Source: Pseudomonas sp. BGI-2 (GTDB lineage Bacteria > Pseudomonadota > Gammaproteobacteria > Pseudomonadales > Pseudomonadaceae). From it: 64,000 nt of DNA. Shown one piece after another: positions 25,276 to 34,157 of this stretch. The DNA lies in NCBI RefSeq assembly GCF_004310295.1, contig NZ_SISB01000026.1, forward strand, positions 1 to 64,000. The letters are read 5' to 3'. The translations under genes were made by a program, and so were the position numbers. Under the pieces are notes generated by a model. That model saw only the letters and a program-made list of their open reading frames with translations. It was not told where the DNA came from and made no database searches. Numbering within the stretch: position 1 is the stretch's first letter; each line of letters begins with the position of its first letter.

Positions 25276-25527
25276 TTAAATCGTCAACATTCCCCAGCCT
25301 TTACCTGAAAACTCCGGATTGCCTCGATGCTCGCTAACCGATGTTGGCACCGGAATATCCAGCCCATGCGTCTCCATTTGTTGCAGAAGTATCTGCGCAA
25401 TTTCGATGGCAGCGTCGTACGCCTCCTCGAACGTATCACCGGCAGTCACAGCACCCGGGATATCTGGTATTTGAATACCTGTCGCAGTCCTCTCATCTCC
25501 CCACTCGATAATGATTGGATAGTGCAC
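25276..25527 (-). CDS. HicB-family antitoxin-like protein, apparently orphan
   Basis: This 83-residue protein has the HicB RNase-H-like partial fold: MHYPIIIEWGDERTATGIQIPDIPGAVTAG (residues 1-30), then DTFEEAYDAAIEIAQILL. HicB neutralises the HicA mRNA nuclease in type II toxin-antitoxin pairs. No HicA frame lies upstream or downstream: the upstream 250 bases give no dsRBD-like small protein and only 98 bases remain on the other side. The start is GTG with GGAGG seven bases before. It could be a remnant or an antitoxin acting on a distant toxin. Confidence 0.75.
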   Translation of the reverse strand: MHYPIIIEWGDERTATGIQIPDIPGAVTAGDTFEEAYDAAIEIAQILLQQMETHGLDIPVPTSVSEHRGNPEFSGKGWGMLTI

Positions 25528-25784
25528 AGCGGTACCTCCAGCAAATCTTCAACTTAATGGAGCGCCACTGCACCATAGAAACCGGATTGGATCTGTTCAC
25601 GATGTTTTTCAGGATGTGAACCCCTCGCGTCGGGCTCAGGATAGATCTCGCCTGACTCGTAACGCCCGAGGTCAACCCGGATTACACTCAGCGTCCAGAG
25701 CCTGAAGCGATGCTGGATGCGATTCGCGGCTGACCCGTTCACATGCAGCCTGCCCCGGCGGTATGTTCTTTCAAGGAGTTTGCA

Positions 25785-26504
25785 ATGACCCGACGTACCT
25801 TTCTCATTACCGGTGCCAGCAAAGGCATTGGCCGGGCAGTGGCCGAGCATCTGGACCGCGCGGGGCATCGGGTGGTCGGGATTGCCCGAACGCCGGACCT
25901 GACGTTCCCCGGCATTCTGTTTCCGCTGGATTTGAGCGACAGGGCGCTGACCCAGGAAGTGTTGGCGGATCTGGCCAGGACTTACGAATTTGATGGGTTG
26001 GTGAATAACGTCGGCCTGGTTCGTCCGCAAGTGCTGGGAGAAATCGACCTCGATACCTTCGACGACGTGATGCGGGTCAACCTGCATTCGGCGCTGCAGG
26101 CCACTCAAGCGCTGCTTCCGAGCATGCGCGCCAAGGGCTGGGGCCGGGTGGTGGACATTTCCAGTTTGACCGTCCTCGGGATCACCCAGCGCACGGCGTA
26201 CGCGGCGGCCAAAGCGGCGCTGATCAGCTTCACGCGTTCCTGGGCGCTGGAACTGGCGCAAACAGGCGTGACGGTGAACGCTGTGGCGCCGGGGCCGACT
26301 GAAACCGAGCTGTTTCGCACCAACAATCCGCCAGGCAGCGAAGGTGAAGCGCGGTACCTGGCGGGTGTTCCGATGGGCCGTTTGGGGCAGCCGCATGAGA
26401 TCGCGGCAGCCATCGCGTTTTTGTTGTCCGAGCAGAGCGGGTTTATCACCGGGCAAACGTTGTTTGTCGACGGCGGATCTTCAATCGGTAAAGCCGCCTT
26501 CTAA
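25785..26504 (+). CDS. Short-chain dehydrogenase/reductase
   Basis: This 239-residue NAD(P)-dependent oxidoreductase is a classical SDR. The cofactor motif TGASKGIG is at residues 9-16, NNVG near 79 and the catalytic Ser in VVDISSLTVLG near 128. The YxxxK motif YAAAKAALISF is near 142, and APGPTETELF follows. The closing GQTLFVDGGSSIG is typical. The substrate is not predictable. AAGGAG lies six bases before the chosen ATG at 25785. It lies beside the decayed LysR gene, which may once have regulated it. Confidence 0.92.
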   Translation: MTRRTFLITGASKGIGRAVAEHLDRAGHRVVGIARTPDLTFPGILFPLDLSDRALTQEVLADLARTYEFDGLVNNVGLVRPQVLGEIDLDTFDDVMRVNLHSALQATQALLPSMRAKGWGRVVDISSLTVLGITQRTAYAAAKAALISFTRSWALELAQTGVTVNAVAPGPTETELFRTNNPPGSEGEARYLAGVPMGRLGQPHEIAAAIAFLLSEQSGFITGQTLFVDGGSSIGKAAF

Positions 26505-26521
26505 CTGAATACACAAAGCCC

Positions 26522-26612
26522 CTGTGGGAGCGGGCTTGCTCGCGAAGAGGCCATAACAGACAACATAGATGTTGAATGCCAGTCTCCTTTCGCGAGCAAG
26601 CCCGCCCCCACA
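26522..26612. repeat. REPIN between SDR and LysR remnant
   Basis: ctgtgggagcgggcttgctc and its inverted copy (gagcaagcccgcccccacag, one mismatch) flank a poorly paired centre. Confidence 0.88.
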
Positions 26613-26636
26613 GTTTGATCTTCACAAGGACGTGAG

Positions 26637-27136
26637 ATGGACCGCCTCGGTGCAATGGAAACCTTCGAAACCGGCTCATTTTCCGCCGCCGCGAGGCGCC
26701 TGAATATCGGCCAGCCCGCCGTGTCGAAAACCATTGCGCAACTGGAAGCGCGCCTCGCGGTTCGACTGCTGTTGCGCTCGACTCGTGGCCTGACGCCCAC
26801 AGAAGCCGGGCTGGCCTTTTTCGAACGCGCCAAGTGCGCCATCGAAGAAGCCGATGAGGCCGACAACGCCGCGCGTGGTGCCGCCAGCGGCCTCACCGGC
26901 AACCTGCGCATCTGCGCCACCGTGACCTTCGGCCGACTGCACATCGTTCCGCACCTCGGACCGTTCCTCGATCAGAACCCGGACCTGAACATCGACCTGA
27001 TGCTCGACGACCGCAACGTCAGTCTGGTCGAAGAAGGCGTCGACTCGCCCTGCGGCTGGGCGCCCAGAGCGACTCCGGCCTCACCGCCCGCAAAATCGCC
27101 GAGTGCCGGCGCGTAAAAGCAGCGCAATGGGAGTGA
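26637..27136 (+). pseudogene. LysR-type regulator, frameshifted and truncated
   Basis: The N-terminal winged helix-turn-helix is intact (residues 1-60: MDRLGAMETFETGSFSAAARRL, then IGQPAVSKTIAQLE). The effector domain begins (GNLRICATVTFGRLHIVPHL) and then shifts frame near 27044. Adding one base after gtcgac there restores VALRLGAQSDSGLTARKIAEC, the expected family sequence, until a stop at 27134-27136. In the unshifted frame it stops at 27116. Either way it reaches about 160 residues instead of about 300, so most of the sensing domain is deleted. It is very likely not functional. Confidence 0.85.
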
Positions 27137-27199
27137 ATATCCTCCATTCGCGCTGAATCCAGATCAGGCCAAAAATGCATTCTTGTACACCCACTTTCA

Positions 27200-27340
27200 T
27201 CATCTGAAAGAATGTATTTTTTTAAAACCTAGTTGGTGTTTATAAGAGAGGGAGGCCACACGCTCCATACGAACAGGATCAATCACAATTTGCGACAACA
27301 GTTCGCGAAGCTCGGCGTTGGTCGCATTTTCAATGTCCAT
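27200..27340 (-). CDS. Possible 46-residue small protein or gene fragment
   Basis: This short frame starts MDIENATNAELRELLSQIV, with GAGGG eight bases upstream of the ATG, and continues PVRMERVASLSYKHQLGFKKI. The composition is protein-like, but it ends in A/T-rich sequence just past the LysR remnant. It may be the N-terminal piece of a larger gene cut by the same deletion. I do not recognise the family. Confidence 0.3.
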   Translation of the reverse strand: MDIENATNAELRELLSQIVIDPVRMERVASLSYKHQLGFKKIHSFR

Positions 27341-27420
27341 TGCTGCCCTCATAGCCGGATGCCTTACAGGTATTAAGCTGACTAGAAAGTAACATGCTCA
27401 TTGAATCCGCTTCGAAAGTT

Positions 27421-27828
27421 TTACTCCCCGAATTGCCGTCCCAACCCACCTGGCACACCGTGGATATTAGTCTCTTCCCACGGCCCGTTCGGGCTGATCG
27501 ACCGGCTCCAGCCGTTGTTCCAGCGGTAGTAGGTGCGTTGGCGGTAGAAAGTGTTGGATTGATCATCAAGCACATAAACGCCGAGCTTGGCATCCCAATG
27601 GCTGTTACCCCCCGGTGGTGGCGCGAAGCTGGCGGAGGTGCGTGGCAGCGGCTTGGCGGGTTTGGCCGGGGTGCTTGGTTTGCTCGGCGCCGTCGAGGGC
27701 GCCGGTTTGGTGCTTGGCTGCGACGGCGGGATCGGTCGCGGGGTTGGCTGCTCAGGTGGCCGCTGGACCGCACAAGCGCTTAACCCCAAAACCAGGCTGA
27801 GAAGGGTGATACGAGCGATGGCGGTCAT
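27421..27828 (-). CDS. Proline-rich lipoprotein
   Basis: This 135-residue predicted lipoprotein has the lipobox LSAC at residues 16-19, preceded by a hydrophobic signal. A long Pro/Ser/Lys linker (about residues 23-66) follows. A small C-terminal domain (WDAKLGVYVLDDQSNTFYRQ, then YYRWNNGWSRSISPNGPWEE) resembles tryptophan-rich outer-envelope domains with YY-x-W repeats. It lies 13 bases downstream of ccmI on the same strand and is probably transcribed with it, although it has no known role in cytochrome maturation. Confidence 0.72.
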   Translation of the reverse strand: MTAIARITLLSLVLGLSACAVQRPPEQPTPRPIPPSQPSTKPAPSTAPSKPSTPAKPAKPLPRTSASFAPPPGGNSHWDAKLGVYVLDDQSNTFYRQRTYYRWNNGWSRSISPNGPWEETNIHGVPGGLGRQFGE

Positions 27829-27841
27829 GGTGGCTTTCCTG

Positions 27842-29044
27842 TTATTTGTCCGGGCTGTCGATGGTCAGTTTTTGCGCTGCGGTGGTGCTGCTGGCCAGAG
27901 GCTGGCTGCGACCGATCCATTCGCCGGCAGTCGGTTGGCCGGCGCGGGAGATGCGCGCAACCAGTTGGACTTCAGGGAAGTTCGACAGTTTCAACTGCGG
28001 CATCATTGCGTCGGCATCGCCCAGTTCGACGGTGGCCGGCAAGTCGGCGACGGTCAGTCGCTTGGCGGCCAGCGGCGCGGGTGGCCCTGAGGTGGCGCGG
28101 GCGAAAATGAACACGCTGTCGCCGGGCTGGACCTTGGCTTTGAGCTCGGGCGCCAGATCGACGGTGACTTTAAGCTTCGCTGCCGCTTTGGCCGCTGGGG
28201 CCTGGGCGACTTTGCCGCCGCTGGCTTCAAGCTTCTCGGTCGCCCGCGTGATCCCGCCTTGCAGCGCGGCACGGGAACTGTCTTCCGGCGGCAATTGCGC
28301 CAGCAGGCGATTCCAGTAGTCGATGGCGTCCTGATAACGCTGGCTTTCAAACGCTGCGATACCCAGCAAGCCAAGGCTGGTGACTTCTTTCGGATCGGCT
28401 TTCAGTGCTTCGTCAGTCAGCGCCTGAATCTTGTCCGACCACTTTTTGCCATCGGCGAAGTACTGGGCCTGAGCCCATTGGCCGAGCAGTTCCGGCTGAC
28501 GACCGGCCAGGCTCACTGTGCGTTCGAAGATTTTCGCCGCGTCGCCAGGACGATCCTGAGCCATGTACGTGCGACCGAGGAAGTACAAGCCTTCAGCCGA
28601 ATCCGGCTGAGCCGCGACCGCGCGCTCCAGACGCCGGGTCATCTCTTCCATCGACTGCGGCGCCTGAGAGAATTCACGGGTCAGTTCGACTTTGTCGCTG
28701 GCGCCGAAATGCAGGTACAAGCCCAACCCCAGGACCGGCACCAGAATCGCCGCCAGCAAGGGCAACGGTTTGCCCAGGCGCGCCACGCGCGGTGCATCGA
28801 CGCCTTCGGTATCGGCCAGCAATTCACGGGCCGCTTCGGCGCGACCGGTTTCCAGTTGCGCAGCGTTGAGCACGCCCTCTTCCTGCTCGGCTTGCAACTC
28901 AGCCACGCGCTCCTGATACAGCGCGACGTTCAGGGCAGTACGATCCTCTTCGAGCTGCGCACGACGGCCACGCAAAACGGGGATCAGCAGAAAACTCAGG
29001 GCAACCAGAAGTAGCAGACCTGCAGCGAGCCAGAAATCAATCAT
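27842..29044 (-). CDS. ccmI: Cytochrome c biogenesis protein CcmI
   Basis: This is the apocytochrome chaperone of the system I haem lyase. It is 400 residues long, with an N-terminal membrane segment (MIDFWLAAGLLLLVALSFLL) and a second helix near residues 93-110. The soluble part contains TPR-like helices (AEGLYFLGRTYMAQDRPGDAAKIFE and YQDAIDYWNRLLAQLPPED). The C-terminal region is a beta domain of the kind that follows the TPRs in fused CcmI proteins. It overlaps ccmH by eight bases and is the last ccm gene of the operon. Confidence 0.93.
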   Translation of the reverse strand: MIDFWLAAGLLLLVALSFLLIPVLRGRRAQLEEDRTALNVALYQERVAELQAEQEEGVLNAAQLETGRAEAARELLADTEGVDAPRVARLGKPLPLLAAILVPVLGLGLYLHFGASDKVELTREFSQAPQSMEEMTRRLERAVAAQPDSAEGLYFLGRTYMAQDRPGDAAKIFERTVSLAGRQPELLGQWAQAQYFADGKKWSDKIQALTDEALKADPKEVTSLGLLGIAAFESQRYQDAIDYWNRLLAQLPPEDSSRAALQGGITRATEKLEASGGKVAQAPAAKAAAKLKVTVDLAPELKAKVQPGDSVFIFARATSGPPAPLAAKRLTVADLPATVELGDADAMMPQLKLSNFPEVQLVARISRAGQPTAGEWIGRSQPLASSTTAAQKLTIDSPDK

Positions 29045-29510
29045 TCTTGGTTTTATCCAACAGGTGGTCGAGGCGCTCGCGCTCCTCGGCAGAAAGCTCG
29101 TCCTTGGTGTCAGTGCGTTGCACGCGACGACGGCGGACGATCACGGCGATGATCACAAAACCGCCCAGCAGCAGGCCGGCAGGGCCGAACCAGAGTAAGG
29201 CGGTCTTGGCATTCAGAGCGGGTTTATAGCGGACGAAATCACCGTAGCGATCGACCATGAAGTCGATAATCTGCTGATTGTCCTTGCCCTCGCCCAGCAT
29301 GCGGAATATCTCTTTGCGCAGGTCGGCGGCAATCGGTGCGTTGGAATCGGCGATGTCCTGATTCTGGCACTTGGGGCAACGCAGCTCCTTGGTCAGCTCG
29401 CGAAAACGCTCACGATCGCCTTCTTTGGCGAACTCATAAGTGTCAATGGCCGCGTGCGCCACGCCGGCCATGCTCAAACCCAATACAACAGCGGCTATCC
29501 AGCGCTTCAT
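29037..29510 (-). CDS. ccmH: Cytochrome c biogenesis thioredoxin-like protein CcmH
   Basis: This is a periplasmic membrane-anchored oxidoreductase that reduces apocytochrome CxxCH motifs. It is 157 residues long with a signal peptide ending AHAA. The active-site motif LRCPKCQNQDIADSNAPIA (about residues 43-61) is the family signature. A single C-terminal membrane anchor lies near residues 107-128. It overlaps ccmG by four bases and ccmI by eight. Confidence 0.95.
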   Translation of the reverse strand: MKRWIAAVVLGLSMAGVAHAAIDTYEFAKEGDRERFRELTKELRCPKCQNQDIADSNAPIAADLRKEIFRMLGEGKDNQQIIDFMVDRYGDFVRYKPALNAKTALLWFGPAGLLLGGFVIIAVIVRRRRVQRTDTKDELSAEERERLDHLLDKTKND

Positions 29511-30043
29511 GGCTTGGCCTCATCCACCAGCGCCTGATACCTGGCCGCCAGTTTTTCGCGCCAGACCTGCTCATCGATCACCCCGACAAACTTGTCGCGG
29601 ATGATGCCTTTGGCGTCAATGAAGAAAGTTTCCGGCGCTCCATACACGCCGAGGTTAAGGCCCAGCGAGCCGTCCGCGTCACTGATGCCCAACTGGTAAG
29701 GGTTGTGGAATTCCACCAGCCACTTCTTCGCGTCGGCGTTGACGTCCTTGTAGTTGATGCCATAAATCGTCACGCCCTGCTGGGCCAGCTTGTTCAGTAC
29801 CGGATGCTCGACCTTGCAGGCGATGCACCAAGTGGCCCAGACGTTGACCAGTGCCGGCTTGCCGAGAATGTCGGCCTTGGTCAGGGTTTTATCGCCCTCC
29901 ACGGTCGGCAGGGAAAACGCCGGGAACGGCTTGCCGATCATCGCCGAAGGCAACTCGGCCGGGTCCAGGTACAACCCGCGATAAAGAAAAACAGCCACCA
30001 CCAGAAAAATCGCCAGTGGCAACAGCATTAACCAACGTCTCAT
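29507..30043 (-). CDS. ccmG: Thiol:disulfide interchange protein CcmG/DsbE
   Basis: This is a membrane-tethered thioredoxin-fold reductant in the periplasm, 178 residues long. The N-terminal anchor is at residues 4-22. The redox centre is in NVWATWCIACKVEHP (about 68-82; the CxxC is CIAC). The cis-proline region is GAPETFFIDAKGIIRDKFVG. It overlaps ccmF upstream and ccmH downstream by four bases each. Confidence 0.95.
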   Translation of the reverse strand: MRRWLMLLPLAIFLVVAVFLYRGLYLDPAELPSAMIGKPFPAFSLPTVEGDKTLTKADILGKPALVNVWATWCIACKVEHPVLNKLAQQGVTIYGINYKDVNADAKKWLVEFHNPYQLGISDADGSLGLNLGVYGAPETFFIDAKGIIRDKFVGVIDEQVWREKLAARYQALVDEAKP

Positions 30044-32028
30044 GCAGTGGCTCCCGTCATGCCCAGTGCTTCACGCACGCGGCTTTTCACCTTGACCCGA
30101 TAACGGCGATCCAGCGCCGCCAGCAACCCGCCGAAACCTGTGAGCAGCCCGCCGAACCAGATCCAGCGCACGAACGGTTTGACATGGACACGCACGGCCC
30201 AGGCGCCATCGCCCAGCGGTTCGCCGAGTGCGACGTAAATGTCACGGGTGAAACCGGCGTCGATCCCGGCTTCGGTCATCACCGAGTTCTGCACGGTGTA
30301 GAGGCGTTTTTCAGGGTGCAGCACGCTGACTTCCTTGCCGCCCTTGATCACCCGTACGGTGCCCTTGTCCGAGGTGAAGTTCGGGCCTTCGTAGTGCTTG
30401 GCGCCTTCGAACACGAAGTGGTAACCGGCCAGGTCCATGGACTCGCCCGGCGCCAGGCGCAAATCGCGCTCGGCACTGTTCTGGCTCGACAGCACGACGC
30501 CGAGGGCGCACACGGCGATGCCGAGGTGAGCGATTTGCATGCCCCAGTAGCTGCGGGTCAGGGTCGGCAGGCCTTTGACCAGGCCTTTGTGGCGGGTTTT
30601 GTCGAAGATGTCACGCACGCCAGCAAGCAACACCCAGGCGGCGAGCATGAACGTCGCGATCACGGCCCAGTTGAAGTCGCCGTAAGCGACGCCGGCCACG
30701 ACGGCCAACGCGGCACTGCCGAGCAACACCGGGGTCAGCATGTTGAACAGCCATTTGACCGGGGTGTCTTTCCAGCGCACCAGCATGCCGACCGCCATCA
30801 CCATCATCAGCAACGCCATCAACGGAATGAACAACGCGTTGAAGTACGGCGGGCCGACCGACAGCTTGGCGCCGGTCATCGCATCGAGAATCAGCGGGTA
30901 CAAGGTGCCGAGCAGGATCATCGACGCCGCCACCACCAGCACCAGGTTGTTCCCCAGCAGCAGGGTTTCCCGGGACCACAGATTGAAGCCGACGTGGCTT
31001 TTCACCACTGGTGCGCGCAGGGCAAACAGCGTCAGCGAACCGCCGACCACAAACAGCAGGAAGATCAGGATGAACACGCCGCGCTCAGGGTCGGAGGCAA
31101 AGGCGTGAACCGAGGTCAGAACGCCGGAACGCACGAGGAAGGTCCCCAGCAAGCTCAACGAGAACGCGGCGATGGCCAGCAACACGGTCCAGCTCTTGAA
31201 CACGCCACGTTTTTCCGTGACCGCCAGCGAGTGAATCAGTGCCGTACCCACCAGCCAAGGCATGAAGGATGCGTTTTCCACCGGGTCCCAGAACCACCAG
31301 CCGCCCCAGCCGAGTTCGTAGTAGGCCCACCACGAACCGAGCGTGATGCCGATACCGAGGAAGGCCCAGGCGACGATGGTCCACGGACGCGACCAGCGCG
31401 CCCATGCCGCATCAAGACGACCGCCCATCAGCGCCGCAATGGCGAAGGCGAAAGCCACCGAGAAACCGACGTAACCCATGTACAGCATCGGCGGGTGAAC
31501 GATCAGACCGATGTCTTGCAGGAGCGGATTGAGGTCCGCGCCATCGCTGGGCACTTGCGGCAGGATGCGCTTGAACGGGTTCGAGGTGAGGATCAGGAAC
31601 AGCAGGAAACCGGTGCTGATCATGCCCATCACTGCCAGCACGCGGGCCAGCATCACTTGCGGCAATTGCCGGGAGAACACCGCCACCGCAAAGGTCCAGC
31701 CCCCGAGGATCAAGGCCCACAGCAGCAGCGAACCTTCGTGAGCGCCCCACACCGCGCTGAACTTGTAGTACCACGGCAAGGCGCTGTTGGAGTTGCTGGC
31801 GACGTAGGCGACAGAGAAGTCGTCGGCCATAAACGCGTAGGTCAGGCAGCCGAAGGCGAACAGCAAAAAGGCGAACTGGCCCCAGGCGGCCGGTTGGGCC
31901 AGGCTCATCCACAGACGGTCACCGCGCCAGGCGCCGAGCAACGGCACGATGGCCTGAACCAGCGCGAAACACAGCGCCAGGATCATGGCCAGGTGGCCGA
32001 GTTCAGGAATAAAAAGTGCGGATGTCAT
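30040..32028 (-). CDS. ccmF: Haem lyase subunit CcmF
   Basis: This is the large integral membrane subunit of system I haem ligation. It is 662 residues long with about 15 hydrophobic segments. The tryptophan-rich WWD domain GWGGWWFWDPVENASFMPW lies near residues 230-250, and conserved histidines flank it (for example WGAHEGSLLLW near 94). The C-terminal periplasmic domain precedes a last helix. It starts three bases after the ccmE stop. Confidence 0.96.
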   Translation of the reverse strand: MTSALFIPELGHLAMILALCFALVQAIVPLLGAWRGDRLWMSLAQPAAWGQFAFLLFAFGCLTYAFMADDFSVAYVASNSNSALPWYYKFSAVWGAHEGSLLLWALILGGWTFAVAVFSRQLPQVMLARVLAVMGMISTGFLLFLILTSNPFKRILPQVPSDGADLNPLLQDIGLIVHPPMLYMGYVGFSVAFAFAIAALMGGRLDAAWARWSRPWTIVAWAFLGIGITLGSWWAYYELGWGGWWFWDPVENASFMPWLVGTALIHSLAVTEKRGVFKSWTVLLAIAAFSLSLLGTFLVRSGVLTSVHAFASDPERGVFILIFLLFVVGGSLTLFALRAPVVKSHVGFNLWSRETLLLGNNLVLVVAASMILLGTLYPLILDAMTGAKLSVGPPYFNALFIPLMALLMMVMAVGMLVRWKDTPVKWLFNMLTPVLLGSAALAVVAGVAYGDFNWAVIATFMLAAWVLLAGVRDIFDKTRHKGLVKGLPTLTRSYWGMQIAHLGIAVCALGVVLSSQNSAERDLRLAPGESMDLAGYHFVFEGAKHYEGPNFTSDKGTVRVIKGGKEVSVLHPEKRLYTVQNSVMTEAGIDAGFTRDIYVALGEPLGDGAWAVRVHVKPFVRWIWFGGLLTGFGGLLAALDRRYRVKVKSRVREALGMTGATA

Positions 32029-32031
32029 CGA

Positions 32032-32487
32032 TCAACCCTCCTTCGCGGGCGTTGGAGCAGATTGACCGCTGTCTTTCAAAGCCTTGGTCACTTCTGGCGG
32101 CATGTACTTTTCATCGTGCTTGGCCAGCACTTCGTCGGCCACCACCACGCCCTCGGCGTTGAGTTTGCCCAGCGCCACGATGCCCTGCCCTTCGCGGAAC
32201 AGGTCCGGCAGGATGCCGCGGTAGCTGATGGTCACGGATTTTTTGAAGTCGGTGACGATGAATTTCACGTCCAGCGAATCGCCGGAACGTTGCAGCGAAC
32301 CTTTCTCGACCATGCCGCCCGCGCGAATGCGCGTGTCTTGCGGGGCTTCGCCGTTGGCGATCTGGGTCGGGGTGTAAAACAGATTGATGTTCTGCTGCAG
32401 GGCGCTCAGGGCCAGGCCGACGGCAGCGCCGACACCCACCAGGATCGCGAGAATGATGATAAGACGCTTTTTGCGCAGCGGATTCAC
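32032..32487 (-). CDS. ccmE: Haem chaperone CcmE
   Basis: This is a periplasmic membrane-anchored protein that carries haem covalently on a histidine and hands it to CcmF/H. It is 151 residues long, with an N-terminal anchor at residues 10-30 after a basic start (MNPLRKKRL). The haem-binding motif AKHDEKYMPPE (about residues 123-133) is intact. It overlaps ccmD by four bases. Confidence 0.95.
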   Translation of the reverse strand: MNPLRKKRLIIILAILVGVGAAVGLALSALQQNINLFYTPTQIANGEAPQDTRIRAGGMVEKGSLQRSGDSLDVKFIVTDFKKSVTISYRGILPDLFREGQGIVALGKLNAEGVVVADEVLAKHDEKYMPPEVTKALKDSGQSAPTPAKEG

Positions 32488-32660
32488 TTGCCGTTCTCCC
32501 GGCGCAGACGTCGCGCCTCTTGTTGCAGATACCGCTTGCGGGCCAGGATCGGCGCCGCCACGTTGAGGGCCAGCACCGCCAGGCAGATGCCATAGGCTGA
32601 CCAGACATACAGGGCGTGATGGCCCATGGCGAGGAAATCGCCGAATGAAGCAAAACTCAT
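32484..32660 (-). CDS. ccmD: Haem exporter protein CcmD
   Basis: This 58-residue single-pass protein assists release of haem-loaded CcmE from CcmABC. It starts MSFASFGDFLAMGHHALYVW, has one membrane helix (about residues 17-38) and a basic tail. A longer frame exists, but the ATG at 32660 overlaps the ccmC stop by four bases and gives the usual size. Confidence 0.92.
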   Translation of the reverse strand: MSFASFGDFLAMGHHALYVWSAYGICLAVLALNVAAPILARKRYLQQEARRLRRENGK

Positions 32661-33412
32661 CGAGCGGCCTCCAGGCTGTTCTGCACTTCGGTTTTCACCC
32701 AACTGGCCCGGGCTTCGCGCTTGAGCACTTCAAGGCGCATGCGCAGCAACAGCACCGCGCCGAAGAAGCAGTAGAAACCCAGCACCGTCAGCAGCAGTGG
32801 CAGCCACATTTCGGCCGGCATCGCCGGTTTTTCGGTGAGGGTGAAGGTCGCGCCCTGGTGCAGGGTGTTCCACCACTCCACCGAGTATTTGATGATCGGA
32901 ATGTTGATCACGCCGACAATCGCCAGGACCGCGCAGGCCTTGGCCGCGCTGTCACGATTGCTGATCGCGTTGCCCAGCGCAATGAGACCGAAGTACAGAA
33001 ACAGCAGAATAAGCATGGACGTAAGTCGCGCATCCCAGACCCACCACGAGCCCCAGGTCGGCTTGCCCCAGATCGCGCCGGTGACCAGCGCCACGGCGGT
33101 CATCCAGGCACCGATGGGCGCCGCGCATTGCAGGGCGACGTCGGCCAGTTTCATTTTCCAGACCAGCCCGACGATGCCGCACACCGCCAGCATGACGTAG
33201 ACGGACTGCGCCAGCATGGCGGCAGGAACGTGGATATAGATGATGCGAAAGCTGTTGCCTTGCTGGTAGTCAGGCGGCGCGAAGGCCAGGCCCCACACTA
33301 CACCAACGCCAATCAGCAGCAACGCCGCGACGCTCAGCCATGGCAGCAGTTTGCCGCTGATGCCGTAAAACCATTTGGGCGAGCCGAGCTTATGAAACCA
33401 AGTCCAGTTCAT
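32657..33412 (-). CDS. ccmC: Haem exporter protein CcmC
   Basis: This six-helix membrane protein delivers haem to CcmE. It is 251 residues long from the ATG at 33412 (MNWTWFHKLGSPKWFY); an upstream frame adding 11 residues is less likely. The WWD motif WGSWWVWDARLTSMLIL lies near residues 119-135, with histidines in FRIIYIHVPAAML and NTLHQGATFT on either side. A GATGGAAA ribosome binding site precedes it. A 76-base gap separates it from ccmB. Confidence 0.95.
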   Translation of the reverse strand: MNWTWFHKLGSPKWFYGISGKLLPWLSVAALLLIGVGVVWGLAFAPPDYQQGNSFRIIYIHVPAAMLAQSVYVMLAVCGIVGLVWKMKLADVALQCAAPIGAWMTAVALVTGAIWGKPTWGSWWVWDARLTSMLILLFLYFGLIALGNAISNRDSAAKACAVLAIVGVINIPIIKYSVEWWNTLHQGATFTLTEKPAMPAEMWLPLLLTVLGFYCFFGAVLLLRMRLEVLKREARASWVKTEVQNSLEAAR

Positions 33413-33488
33413 TACTGTTTCCATCACGGTTGCTGCTCGTGTCACGAGTAGCCAGGGTCTTTACTGATCAAAAAATGACCAGACCTCA

Positions 33489-34157
33489 TTATTCGCCGAC
33501 GCTGATCTTCAGGCCAGCAGCTATTGCAAACGGTGTCAGGGTTATCGCCAGGGCGGTCAGGCTACCAAGCCACAGGAGATAACCGGTCGCCGGCATGCCT
33601 TGCAATGCCGCCTGCAAGGCGCCACTGCCAAGAATCAACACCGGGATGTACAGCGGCAGAATCAGCAGCGCCAGTAACAGGCCACCACGCTTCAATCCCA
33701 CCGTCAGGGCCGCGCCCACCGCACCGAGCAGGCTCAGCACCGGTGTACCCAGCAACAAAGAAAGCAGCAACACCGGCAGACAGGCGGTTGGCAAACCGAG
33801 CATCAATGCCAGCAGTGGAGCGAGCAAAACCAGTGCCAGGCCAGAGAAGGCCCAGTGTGCCAGTACCTTGGCCAAAACCAGAAGAGGCAGGGGGTGCGAC
33901 GAAAGGACCCACTGTTCAAGCGATCCGTCTTCGAAATCACTGCGGAAAAGCCCGTCCAGCGAGAGCAAGACCGATAAAAGGGCCGCGACCCAGACCAGTC
34001 CCGGAGACAAGGTTTGCAACAATTGAGACTCGGGTCCGACAGCCAAAGGGAACAGTGAAACGACGATCGCGAAGAATACCAGCGGATTTGCCAGTTCAGC
34101 AGGACGACGGAACAGCAGACGGGCCTCACGGGCGACCAACAGGCCGAAAACACTCAT
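33489..34157 (-). CDS. ccmB: Haem exporter permease CcmB
   Basis: This is the membrane subunit paired with the CcmA ATPase. It is 222 residues long with six hydrophobic segments and starts MSVFGLLVAREARLLFRRPAE, the usual family N-terminus. SSHPLPLLVLAKVLAHW (about residues 83-99) is a conserved block. The ATG overlaps the ccmA stop (ATGA). Confidence 0.94.
   Translation of the reverse strand: MSVFGLLVAREARLLFRRPAELANPLVFFAIVVSLFPLAVGPESQLLQTLSPGLVWVAALLSVLLSLDGLFRSDFEDGSLEQWVLSSHPLPLLVLAKVLAHWAFSGLALVLLAPLLALMLGLPTACLPVLLLSLLLGTPVLSLLGAVGAALTVGLKRGGLLLALLILPLYIPVLILGSGALQAALQGMPATGYLLWLGSLTALAITLTPFAIAAGLKISVGE

Noticed and set aside
25528..25740. Possible HicA toxin upstream of hicB
   Set aside because: None of the minus-strand frames gives the small HicA fold; the best frame ends GSHPEKHREQIQSG without the expected core.
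29851..32595. Open frame of more than 900 codons antisense to ccmG-ccmF-ccmE
   Set aside because: It crosses three real genes on the other strand; its His/Gln/Arg-rich translation is typical of antisense frames.
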